A DNA stretch of 64,000 nucleotides from Atriophallophorus winterbourni (lineage: Eukaryota > Platyhelminthes > Trematoda > Plagiorchiida > Microphallidae). Where the stretch lies: the NCBI GenBank assembly GCA_013407085.1, contig JACCGJ010016200.1:1-64000 (forward strand), given 5' to 3'. The notes under the pieces are model-generated. The model ran no database searches and was not told the origin of the DNA. It worked only from the letters and a program-made list of their open reading frames with translations. Position numbers and translations under genes: made by a program. Positions within the stretch are counted from its first letter, which is position 1. Each line of letters begins with the position of its first letter. Shown in pieces: positions 45,925-57,206 of the stretch.

Positions 45925-47600
45925 ATTTCAATTTGATGATCATTCACCACGCTTGTGAAGAGAATATCTTTCATTGTATTTCAGTGTCTTCGAATACCGT
46001 TTCATCGCTGAAACTGTCCCTAAATGTATCCGACTGACCTTTGTTTCATATGTGAATGACTTTCCTGCAGATAACGAAACTAAGCTGATGAGAAAATTTG
46101 GTTCGATTCGTCCACAATACTACACGATTCATGTATCATAGAGCGGCCCTAACCCCATACCATTTATAACTCATGCTCTTTCATTTCACACAATTTTATG
46201 ATTTTTTCGATGGATTTGTGTTTTTCAGTCAACTCAATTATCCAAATTGAAAAAGTCAATTTACACACAAAAATTTAATTAATTATTTCATTATGATAAT
46301 TTCTTTACTATGTGTACCACTTTCTCCGTAATTACATTATATTCCTGCTTGCCATTTATTCGTAACCCTGCCATTAGTCAACCCTAAGAATATATTAATT
46401 GATCTCCATTGTTATTAGACATTGAGAATTTTCTTAAATACAGTTTTTTCGTTACCATTATTAAACGAAAAATTGTTTAAAAATTCACCTTGATTTGGCA
46501 ATGTGTTTAATCCTATTTTCTTTTGCTCTACAAATTTTGATCACCTGACCATTTATTGCATATATGCATTATTATGAATGAGTGAAATTCTTAAAATAAA
46601 TTCTTCATTTGGAACATTATACTATTATGGTATCTCTGGATTCTCATTTTCATTCAAGTTTTCACATATCATTACGTCACGGTTTCCAGTAATATCTCCT
46701 GCTTGATTGTGGCTAAAATATTGTCAGCTTGCCAGACTTCAGAAATGCTTTCGCTCTACTTAAACAACAGTACATTCAATTATATTTACTATCCATCATC
46801 TTGTATATAACCGTCTCATATTTTGTACGAAGCCCATAAATACTGCAACTTGAACGAATAAAATCTCCTAAAAATGAAAAAAACCTAAAAACTGTCAAAA
46901 AAGTAATTCTTTCTTGGCATTTTTTCTTTTTCTCAACTGATGGACTATTTTACTTTGTTGACCTCTCATCGTGCTAATAAGGAGAAATTTCTTTCAATGT
47001 ATTTTAGTGTGTTTGTATTCTAATCAACACTGAAACTCGTCTGAAATTTATCCACCTGGGCTTTGTTCAGTATGCGAAGAATGCAGATAACTAAATACTG
47101 AATGGCGAACATTTTTTCGTTCAATTCATCGACAATTATTCGAGATTCCTGGATTAAAGGGCCCCGCCAATAGGCTATTATTACCTTAACCTACACATTT
47201 TTGCCGGATTTTTTAAATTTCGATGGCTTCATGCTCTTTTTTAGTTATTCATCATGATAAGTCAATTTATACATGTATAACTTTATTTTATTATGACAAT
47301 TTTATCATCATGTGCATCATTGTCCACATAATTACCTTTCATTCCTGCTCCCCATATATTCGCATCCTCCCCATCTGTGAACGCAATAAAATCTAAATGG
47401 AACATTATTGTTTTCACACAATGGGATTTCATCTTGCCTACTACAAATTGGATCCATTGGAATTGGAATTGGAATATGGCTAAAAATTCCGTTTGCACCC
47501 ATTTATTTTTAAAATCCTTTTATTATTCGTACATATTTCGATAAGCCGATCGTGTATTGCATGCCTTGGTTGGCCAAGAATATATTAATATCAGTATCGA
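45925..47600. repeat. Two diverged copies of a ~630 bp unit
   Basis: About 45925-46560 and about 46960-47600 align along their length. Shared blocks are CACCACGCTTGTGAAGAGAA or CATCGTGCTAATAAGGAGAA, TTTCAGTGTCTTCG or TTTTAGTGTGTTTG, a TTCATCGACAATTATTC or TCGTCCACAATACTAC block, and ATTCCTGCTTGCCATTTATT or ATTCCTGCTCCCCATATATT. They are probably two 3' ends of one non-LTR family, with the CR1-type stem-loop near their start. No coding frame is kept. Confidence 0.6.
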
Positions 47601-49250
47601 GCTGATCACTCTAAAATACTGAGAAAACATATGATGCCCTAATCGCAGTAGAGCTATATTATGATCCTGGACAAGAAGCGGAATTTATAATGGATGGAGA
47701 ACCTTTTTGAGCTATCGAAGACAGGAGCAAGCTCTCAAAATGTGCAGTTCTCAGACTGATGCTTTTCTTGAAATGTACAAAAGGGTGCGACATGAAGTAG
47801 TTCTTTCCGCTGCGGAGGTTAAATTCTTGATAAAAGCGGAATCTTTCGAAAAAAGTTCAGGTTTTCATATAGACATGAATTAGATTTATCTAAGGTCGAT
47901 CCGAAACAATCTGCTCTAACTGTGAGATTTTCAGTAATGATAGCTAGAACATTAGATATAAAAATACCATAAAAAGCTCTAAATAAATCCCCGAAGGCTA
48001 ACGTGATTCAAGTAAAAGATTTTCATGGAAGATCTGGTACTCTTTCATTGCGATTTCGAAGATTTCGAGTCCTAACAATAATCCTTATATATGGTTGATT
48101 AAATCCGTTCATATAAGGTTCAGTAGGAATAGAGGTTCAGGTTACAAATAAAGATGTTGACCCGCTAAAATTGATTTGTGTCCGTGTGCGTTGATGACTT
48201 TCACAGTTAAAAAATTCACTGCAGTCAGTCCAGAGTGTTACGAACAATTTCTCACAATAACTACTAAGTTACAGATCTAGGTAAATTCGAAATGTATGTT
48301 ATTAAAGTTCTTACGTTTTAAAGAAATAGACATATGGTGAAATTAACAACTGTCATTCGATTTCTGCAAACGTTAAATTTTATAGATTTATTACTTTTTC
48401 TCTTTAAAACACAATTGGCAGTTTAAACCCTAAGTCGAATAGATAGTAGAATGATACTGGTGTCTATTTTCGAAGTACTTAAAACAGTCTGCAGTATTCG
48501 CACATTCATACATGCGCTCTACGTTTCATCAGAATTATATTTGGGCATTACACGCCGTTCATATTTACTAAACTATACAATATAGAGTTGCACAACATTT
48601 TAGATTTTATATGTTGCGTTAGGGCACTATATTCGAAATCAATGTATTGAACAAGAAAGTTTGCACTACTTAAAATAAAACAAAATTTGAATGATCTCAT
48701 TGAAAGAATAAAAGAGCATTAATCCACCTAAAGATCCAGTGAAGTCCAACTATGTCGAGATATATTAACAGAGAAAAAGAGATGGAATCCAAGAATGCAG
48801 AATTCAGTGTGCGCTATAAAATGTGTTGGGTTCAGTAATCACAATTTCCACACGAAGCAACCTATACAAACTTAACTATCACGAAAGGAGACAAATCCAA
48901 GAGTTTTAAATCATATTCAGCGCCAAAAAGTGTATTTCACAAGCATTAGACAGGGACAAACAAGAATGAGGAACCCAACAATGCTGAAATGAATAGCTAT
49001 ATAAGGCCAGAAGAAGATGCTAAATAAAGTTAATTATTAACTTACTCCCCAAAAGTGCGTTAGTAAGGCTCCGAGAAAGGATAACATACGCTCCGAATGT
49101 TATTATTGTTACAAAGTCAACAAGACGTTTAGCTTAATGTATATATCCACCAGTTCCAGTTCGAAATGTGCTGGAAAGAAGTAGAAAGATTGAGATTATC
49201 AAAGGAAAAGCACATGGGTATCACACGATTATAGTGATTCCGATATTATG
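47601..49250. other. AT-rich gap, nothing recognised
   Basis: No open frame longer than a few dozen codons shows a familiar motif. The 3' LTR of the Gypsy element that ends near 49250 would be expected here, but I could not find a partner copy beyond 56.7 kb. Confidence 0.4.
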
Positions 49251-51505
49251 TTGCTTGAAGGGGTTGGCGGCCTAAGCTCGTCGAAACCACGAGCATTGGG
49301 AACCGTATCACGTCAGTCGTTCATATCCCAAACAAAATACTTGGGAGTATGTTCAATAGTTCTGTTCAGTCCATGATAAGATGGTTGAAGTGGTTTTCAA
49401 ACAGAGTCACGTCACACAAAAATAGAATCACACGTAGCGATGTGAAATAATTCATGTTGATGAATATTTCGCTAATGAGGAGATATTAAAATCCTACTTT
49501 AGCATAACCGATGGCGAGCGAGTTATGTAATCTAGCAACGAAGATAATTACTTGCGAGACACAACGAGTTTAACTGATAGTACCAAAAACGAAATCTGCG
49601 GCAAATGGTTACAATTATTTAGATAGAAGAACAAATTCCAAGAGGAACAAGTGGCTAGTTCTTAGTCATTTTATTGAAATCTGCCTGAAAAGCTGAAGAG
49701 GCTCTAAGCTAATGGTAGATGCGTTCAACCAATCCATTCGACTTAGGGTGTAGGTAGTTGTTCGGAAGTGCTGACAGCCAAGTAGTCGAGTTAAATCTCA
49801 GAATAATTTCTAATTCTAAGCACCACATTCAATTGTGATGATAAATATGTACCGAAATTAGCTATCCGATGTTCGACGAAAGCGCATGCTTAGTCTCAGA
49901 ACGTGTGCTTTTGATCGGAAATTCAATGGACCATCAAGTGGAGCGATCAATCGTATTTGGCAGGGATGAATATCCGTTGGATGATGAATTAGGACGAACG
50001 AGTTGAAGATGCGCTCATAGAAGTCGACTGTTTGGATACCTGAATAAAATAAAAGACGTAGGTTTATGTCGAGATTTCGTAATGTTTTGTCAGAGGATGC
50101 AATGCTGGACCCAGCTCAGTATATTCTTATTGATGGACGGCCAAACAAAACTTTCTGCGATGAACATCACGGTAGCGCGCTTTAGATGACCAAAAATGAC
50201 GCGTCGTTATGAAAAAGGAATAAGTTCTTTTAGATTTTGAAGAAGAGAAATCACTCGTCAAAAATGCAACGGTGTTGGTTGACTAGGTTTGCTGTAAATT
50301 CAAGTGTTAACATTACGCGAGCTCGAGTGTATATATCTCATTTTGACGTTTATTTGAAAGGGAGAGATTGATTCGTGTGCCTGAAAATAGAACAAAAATA
50401 TAAGGTCTTGATAGGATGTCAGCGAACAATTCAGCCTCTATTTTGACGTTGAAAATGCCGGTAGATAATTGAGAAATGTAATCCGAGTGACGAATTTTGT
50501 GTGCCGAATGATACTTCAACATGAAATGCAGAGAAAATAAACCGGTCTGTGATCCGTAAAAATGATATAATCGCAAACCTCCAAGATGTGACGAAAATGC
50601 CGTATGACTAAATATCGCGCAAGTAATTCAGATCAAAATGTGTTGTAGCCGTTGTATGTTGTGTTAAGGTTCTCTGAAACAAATGCCAGCTGACAGACAG
50701 TTTTTATGAATTTAATGTAGAACAGCTCCAACAGCTAAATTAGAGGCATCGATCGGTAATAATAACAGAAACGATGGGTCTGAATCTATAAACGATATAT
50801 CGGTGGCAATGCAAAAAGCGTTTTCGGACGCGGTAAATGCTCAACGTTTTTCTGAGAAAGCTTGAGTGATTTTGCATTTGCGTTGAGCGAGTCGTTCGAC
50901 GTGAAATAATTTTTAAACATTGGTATGATACGGTGGTAAAATATTATCATATGAATGAAATGCAAATGAGTTAACATTGGTAAAACAGGAAAATCGGGAA
51001 TCGCTCGTCATTTTTCAAGATGTCTAATACGAGATCGAATTAGGAGACGAGATGAAAAAATCCATAGTGTAGGTACCAAGATGCTTTCAATAGAGTTGAT
51101 CCTGATCCCGTCATTTACGAAATGCATGAAAGCATGACAGATGTGTTTGCCTGGCTCATCTGCAGAGTTGCTGGCAATTAGGATGTCGTCGATGTAGCGT
51201 TGGCGGAAGGCAAGCTTCGCAGTACTTTGTTGATGAAACGCTGGAAGGTCTGTGCAGAATTTCTCAGGAAATATTAATTCGGGTGAAATTGTATAAACCG
51301 AATTGAGTCTTGACTGCCCTTTTAGGTATGAATTCCTTAGCGACCAATATTTGTTATTAGGCACGGAAAACATCAAGCCTGGTAAGGAAGAAATCAAGGA
51401 TATGTGTAACATGGTATCTGTGTTGCACTGCTCCGTTGTCAAGGGCGCGGAACTTACCACATGGCCTCCAGTCAACTGAGGTTCTCTTCGGAATCATATG
51501 CAGTG

Positions 51506-51510
51506 GTGAC
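51506..51510. repeat. Target-site duplication of the BEL element, left
   Basis: GTGAC lies immediately before the TG that opens the left LTR and is repeated at 55790-55794. Confidence 0.85.
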
Positions 51511-52002
51511 TGTATAGAATGAAGTCGTTGGTTAACACGCAGACCACCCGTTTCTTATTTAGACAATTCAAAACAATGATTCGAGTTTACTACGGTTCTA
51601 TCAACAAGAATTATAGACAACAACAATGGACAAACCTTAACTGTACCGGGTTGTACAAATGATGTGAGCCAAAAATGCTCAAAGGTTCCAAATGACAACA
51701 ATAAATTCAGCCAATGCTGACAAGATAGACTGCCAAATGTGAAATGCCAAAGGATAAAATTACCATCACAATGGTGAACAATCGTCTCTGTTTTCTTCAA
51801 ATACCACGTGCAAAAATATGTGGAATTTAAAGGCAGCCAAGCAATATGGATTACTTCAATAAAACAAAACGGAGTGTAGAAGTGGATAAGGAAAATGTGT
51901 ACACAAAAACAATGTAGGATATAACTGTTGAGAATTGAGAAGAATATGGTTGTTCAAAAAGAAAATGAGAAGGAATTTTACACAAAAATTTCGTCATTTA
52001 CA
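51511..52002 (-). repeat. BEL/Pao LTR, 3' copy
   Basis: It is about 492 bp, begins TGTATAGAATGAAGTCG on the + strand and ends in TTTACA. It matches 55299-55789 over its length with about 20-30 visible differences, including small indels near its right end. Confidence 0.92.
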
Positions 52003-52496
52003 CCGACCGCTAAATTCCTTCTAAACCTGGTGTTCTGTATGAAACTTACTTACTCCTTACCCAACTACTCCAATCTTATTAAAAAAAACGCAAGACAAAC
52101 GGCAAGTGACTTTATTGAGTGGCGAGTCACACACGCCACTTCACATTGCTATCACTGGACATCTGTGCCATTTTATAGAGAAAACGTTCGCTAAACGTAG
52201 ACTCACCACGTCCTCCAGCTTTTCTCCTGACCCTTCAAGAAGTTCGAGCTTGCCCTATTTGCGTCATCGCGCCAACTTTCGGTCTTCGTCTTCTTGAGTT
52301 TCATCCAGACACGAAATTGGGCGTAAAAGCCTTTTCCAACTAGAAAACCGATGACGAATGATGTCTATTCCTCGTTATGAATCCATTGACGTTATTTTGC
52401 AACTGGTACGCTTAATTCAGCCTGCTCGGTGCGCTGTGGATTATTACTTTCAGGCCACACATCAATGGCTCGTAGTAGAAAGTCAGGGTCGCTCAC

Positions 52497-53134
52497 TCAA
52501 AATTCCAAAGCAGAAACTGGATTAGACCGGGTACCAACATGCCTCCACTGACTTGGTATCGTGTATTCGTGTACGAACGTCAAGCGATTCCCTACGGACG
52601 TTGTGAAACGACTAGTTCCATTGGTAATATAATTCAAAACGATCATGGAATCAGTCCAGAAGTTAACGTTTTTGACAAGTTCACACAAAGCAGACGACGT
52701 TGCACTAAATAAATTAACTGTCATCCTAAATTGTTAATGGATCTGCACATATCATTATCCTCCCACCAGAGAATTCCAAGTGCGTCTCTATTATAGTTTG
52801 GCATTTCGACTTGCAGAAACATATCTTTAAAGTCAGCAGCAAAGCTATGTAATCAGAAACACAGAAACACGTAGATCAAACTTGTCGTCAGATTTGGTCC
52901 CTGAAGTAGTGCATCATTTAACGACACACTATTGTGTTTAGCCGCACAATCGAACACTATTCTCAGCTTTCCCGGTATCTTAAGATTAAAAACTGGAGTG
53001 TGAGTCAAACACCAAACATTATTCTCCTTGGCATTATCCAGGGGGCGTTCAATATTACCAGTCCCCGAATGATGCTCCTTAGCCTTGTTGTAACGCCCAA
53101 ACAAAATACTATCACATTCAAATTGACGCCGCAA
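52497..53134 (-). pseudogene. BEL/Pao RT start fused to RNase H piece
   Basis: RT begins with VWCLTHTPVFNLKIPGKLRI and VFDCAAKHNSVSLNDALLQG, then DMFLQVEMPNYNRDALGILW in a second frame, up to about 52740. Directly after it, in place of the palm with its YxDD site, comes CELVKNVNFWTDSMIVLNYI and a HPEQWRYV-like stretch of the RNase H region. The catalytic part of RT and everything after RNase H, including integrase, has been lost. Confidence 0.82.
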
Positions 53135-53140
53135 GTAGCT

Positions 53141-54318
53141 TTAGCGCCTTTCCGCTGTCAAATTATTTGTGGAAAATTCGCTTATATCAGACTTCCAAGA
53201 TAGCGGTACTTGAAAATGACCGCCAGTAATTTCTTTGTCATCACACGATCGTTCATTTCCATCGGCGGATATGTCTGCATTGCATAGACAGTCGTTACAT
53301 TCATCAATTGATTTTTTCTCCAGAAAAGAATTCAAACACAATATATCCTCTGAGGTTTGACGTGACGGTCCTTGCAAAATACAACCCAATAAAGTTTTCG
53401 TTGCAAATGGACGGCCTCTGCCTCCTAATCGCTGTTCCAAAGCCCGATGCGCTTTAGGAACATCACAACCTATCAGCACAGTCAGAGGCTGATCACTCAC
53501 ATCCCGGTCAACGTCTTTCAAATATGCAGGCCTTTCACTTAAGTCCATTATCGGAAATTGTGATACACGCGGCAACGTTTCCACTGGGTAAGCCTCTGCG
53601 ACATGGATTATTTGACTGACGTCAAACGAATGTATTTCAAAGTTTAAACGGGAACAAGAAAGTTTATGTTGATGCCTCAAAGTTGTCAACGAAACTTGCG
53701 CGGGACATTTGGGCATCTTGTATTGTTCGACGAAGTCCTTGAGAATGAAAGTGGTATCAGACCCACTATCCAATAAGGCAACAGCATCTATAAGCCCAGT
53801 CAGAGTATCTATCTTGATGCGTATAGAGCCTAAGAACAATTTGGCACTAATTGCCGTATTGCTCCAATGAATATTAGTAGACGGTTCCTCTGCAGCCTGA
53901 TCGTAATGTAGAAGTGTGTGGTGTCGTTTACCGCAATTTTCAGCAGTGCACCATGACTTGTAGTTACATGACACAGCGCCATATGACGGTCTCAGACATA
54001 CAAAACAAACAGAATTGAGCCTAAGGATTTCCCAGCGCGACTTGACATCGGATTCAATAAATTTCGGACAATTTTTCAACTCACGAGAGGCCTGGCAAAT
54101 GCAACATAATATGCTAGGCCTTACATCACTAGTGGTAACAAAAACGACTCTTTTCTCCGTGGTTTGGAAACCACTCCTCGCATTCGGGTATGCACGAGGC
54201 GATTCATTATACGTGTTCGAGCTAGTTGTTCCAAGCAGATGCCCAAACCTTCACCTTGCGATACGCACACGCCGTGACACAAATTGTGCCAGGTGCTCAA
54301 AGGTGACTCTATTACCAT
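53141..54318 (-). pseudogene. BEL/Pao zinc-knuckle and aspartic protease
   Basis: The 312-codon frame from 54079 has a Cys/His cluster (NSVCFVCLRPSYG, CTAENCGKRHHTLLH) of the gag nucleocapsid type. An aspartic protease core LLDSGSDTTFILKDF follows, with the D-S-G form of the active site usual in BEL elements, and then RPYLKDVD-like and LIGCDVPKAHRAL stretches. The C-terminal part is the linker to RT. A stop separates it from the RT frame at 53134. A frame change near 54080 separates it from the preceding gag part. Confidence 0.85.
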
Positions 54319-54373
54319 TCATGCTGAGTTGATCCATCGCATCAGCTCACTGATGCTGTTAGGCGACAGGTAA

Positions 54374-55105
54374 TCACTCAACAACGCCTTCCAAGGTGGT
54401 AACAAAATTTAAATCTTCTTCACAGCCCATTTGCTTCAAAGCAATTTGGCAATTTTCTATCCTCAAGGCGAGGTTAGACAGACTATCGGAAGTGTTTCTC
54501 ACCCGTGTTGCTTCACTCAACCTCTTGTTCAATAACGAGTGTTCAACAACATGAGGTAGGCCAAACATGTTCTGTAAAATGCTGCGTGCTCTTTTATAAC
54601 CTTCTTCAGGCGGCAACATCACGCAAGCGTCAATCGCATTTCGAACTTTACCTCGGCAATAATATATGAGGTACAACAAAAGCTGGCCAGAATCACAAGT
54701 TTTTGATTCCACATGGTATTCAAATTGCCTTATAAACTTCCAGTAGTCGACTGGATTACCACCAAATGACGATAACTTAACCTTTGGCAATGAAGCAATA
54801 TCATTAATCACTCTCTGTGGCGCTTTTACCACTTCCGATTCGAGTTGATGATCAACTTTATGAGCGAAACTAAAATCATCCACCGGATTGTCGTTGACAC
54901 TGAGTCGGCAAAAGCGAGCTATCATTTCCTCGGCAATCACTAAATCCTGCTGTAGTTCACGGATAGACGGTTCGGTTATAGGGTCTAAATTAGGACTACC
55001 TAAAGGCGACATTCGAGAGCTATGTGGAGCGGAACCAGCAGTGTCATTACCATCACGATGAACATGCTTCCCTTTTGGGTTCAAACGTTTATATTTCTTA
55101 GACAT
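54374..55105 (-). pseudogene. BEL/Pao gag (DUF1759-type)
   Basis: The open frame of 243 codons begins MSKKYKRLNPKGKHV and contains the conserved gag block of BEL elements: LPKVKLSSFGGNPVDYWKF, LLLYLIYYCRGKVRNAID and ARSILQNMFGLPHVVEHSL. It ends at a stop within the expected continuation, which resumes in another frame after 54330. It would form the particle. The start follows the 5' LTR by about 190 bp. Confidence 0.85.
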
Positions 55106-55298
55106 TGTGAATTAATGCAAAAAACAAAGATATAAAAACAGAAAAACAGGGGACGTCACCAAGATTAAAACAAAATAGAATAGCTGCAAGAAGATCCAAG
55201 TTGATCCTCGCTCAAATAGTCAGGTGATCCAAATTGACCGTCTCCAATTGAGCAATTCAATAACTGTTTCTCCAAATGGAACAAACCGAGTTGAGAAC

Positions 55299-55789
55299 CG
55301 TAACGACTAAAGTCGTTGGTTAACGCGTAGACCACCCGTTTCTTATTTCGACAATTCAAAACAATGATTCGAGTTTACTACGGTTCTATTAACAAGAATT
55401 ATAGACAACAACAATGGACAAACCTCAACTGTACCGGGTTGTACAAATGATGTGAGCCAAAAATGCTCAAAGGTTCCAAATGACAACAATAAATTCAGCC
55501 AATGCTGACAAGATAGACTGCCAAATGTGAAATGCCAAAGGATAAAATTACCATCACAATGGTGAACAATCGTCTCTGTTTTCTTCAAATACCACGTGCA
55601 AAAATATGTGGAATTTAATGGCAGCCAAGCAATATGGATTACTTCAATAAAACAAAACGGAGTGTAGAGGTGGATAAGGAAAATGTGTACACAAAACAAT
55701 GTAGGATAAAACTGTTAGGAATAAGGAACAATTCAATTGTTCAAACAGAAAATAAGAAGGAATTTCACACAAAAATTTCGTCATTTACA
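55299..55789 (-). repeat. BEL/Pao LTR, 5' copy
   Basis: On the + strand it begins CGTAACGACTAAAGTCG and ends TTTACA. The expected TG at the inner end is CG here, a transition that would impair integration. Most differences from the other LTR lie at the two ends; the middle is almost unchanged. Confidence 0.92.
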
Positions 55790-55794
55790 GTGAC
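55790..55794. repeat. Target-site duplication of the BEL element, right
   Basis: GTGAC follows the last base of the right LTR. Leaving one copy out restores the continuity of the interrupted Gypsy RT reading. Confidence 0.85.
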
Positions 55795-57206
55795 TGCTCA
55801 GAGTTTGAGGAAAGGCAAATGATTACAAGTTCATTTACATGCTCGTATTCGGATTTTGCAATTTTGAGTTCAGAAGTTTGAAGTCGCTATAGTCTAAAAG
55901 TGATGAATGATGACGATGTGGTGTTTCACATATTGGGTCACCTTGTCTCCTGGTCGTCATGGATGACATGATATATATGTATTCACGAAGGATAGAACTA
56001 AATGTCGACATTTCTGGAATGACAGTCTTGATACCTCAAAAAATGGCTTCGAAAGTGATGCCTGCTACTTTTAATTAGGCTGTCCTGTTCACTAGCCCCT
56101 TTCTGTTTTAGTTCGACAGTGAGACCTAAATAAGACATATAATCGATTCTTATCATGCTGCAATTAACATTAGCAATAATAAACACCAGGGGGAATCTAC
56201 GTCCCAGTCATAAATTGAGGGGTAAAAAGAGATTGCCGTTGGTAGTAATACGAGTTCAATTTGCGCCTGAATTATAGCACGACGGTTTTATGGTATTGAA
56301 TGCGAAAGGCAAGAAACATAGAATAATCGATTTATCTTCAACGTAGAACAGGCGACTCGCATTTGATGTTCCGAGTACAGTAGTTGACGTTACTAGCTTA
56401 CACTTGCGTTTGACGGTTCGGCGATTCTCGAAGGACGAGTTCAAGATTTTTAGCGTGGTCGGTTAAATGATTTCGATAAAAGCGAGTTGACCACAAGATT
56501 TAGTTCAACAACGTGTTTTTTGATTCGAAACCTGGACAGAGCGAATTGATTGGCGTAGAAGCTGTAACTATTTGATCGGCTTTCTTTGCTTCGAGTGTTT
56601 TATCAGCCTCGTGCATAAGTTCCTATAATGAGGCGTAGGTAGTCCAACCAGCCATCACTTTGCAAATGTTAGTTGGAAGGTTTTTAATACAGCAAATGTT
56701 TTAAATTGCTCTCATTAATGTTTTTTCTCCAAGTGGCTGTTCCATCTCACAAAGTAGTCGTGATTTTTTTCTATCACCGAGAGCCATTTTGGAAGAAAGG
56801 GTGTGGGGGTGTTTTAATTGAGCTTATTCCCAGGCAGAGGATGAATAAGCTAACTGACTTCTTCCGCTACATAGAGAGGGAGCAGGTGAACCAGGTAGGT
56901 ATACGTAATTGGTTCATACGTGATGACATATATACTAAAATAAATTTAATTTGACCGAACCATAGATTGAGATTAGAATCACCGAAAACCGGTATTGTTA
57001 AATATTTAGAATTTTTTATCTCCACTAATTCTAATGTGCCCCACGCATATCATTAAATACGTAATTTTGGTTTTTTCAGGCTATTACACGATTTATGCAT
57101 AACCTTGATCTCGATAGCGCAATTTGTGACTTTTTTCTTTGCTCCTTGCGCGATGGTTGTTGATGTCTCGAAACCACCGGTATTACATTTTTCGCATTAT
57201 TTTTAG

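Larger units (their letters stand above)
51511..55789 (-). mobile_element. BEL/Pao LTR retrotransposon with two LTRs, internally deleted
   Basis: The element is bounded by LTRs at 51511-52002 and 55299-55789 and flanked by GTGAC on both sides. Inside, on the minus strand, are gag (55105-54374), a zinc-knuckle and protease region (54318-53141), the start of RT (53134-52740) and a piece of RNase H (52724-52497). The rest of pol is missing, so the element is about 4.3 kb, clearly shorter than complete BEL elements. Flatworm BEL elements such as Sinbad are the nearest type I know. Confidence 0.92.
49260..56710 (-). mobile_element. Decayed Ty3/Gypsy element (copy 2), split by a BEL insertion
   Basis: The two halves read as one element on the minus strand. 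From 56710: gag end (NLPTNICKVMAG, LMHEADKTLEAKKADQI, about 56700-56570), protease region (SRLFYVEDKSIIL, FIIANVNCSMIRIDY, about 56370-56080), and an RT leader (KIAKSEYEHVNELVI, 55860-55800). RT resumes at 51505 (HMIPKRTSVDWRPCG). A YIDDILIASNSADEP site lies at 51195, FYHRIIP near 50920, an RNase H tail with RHSDYISQLSTGI and LFADILSRP at 50490-50390, integrase with PKSNGLVERIYH at 49750, and its C-terminal KPLQPSYHGLNRTIEHTPKY at about 49400-49340. Stops are dense. The domain order is normal. Confidence 0.85.
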
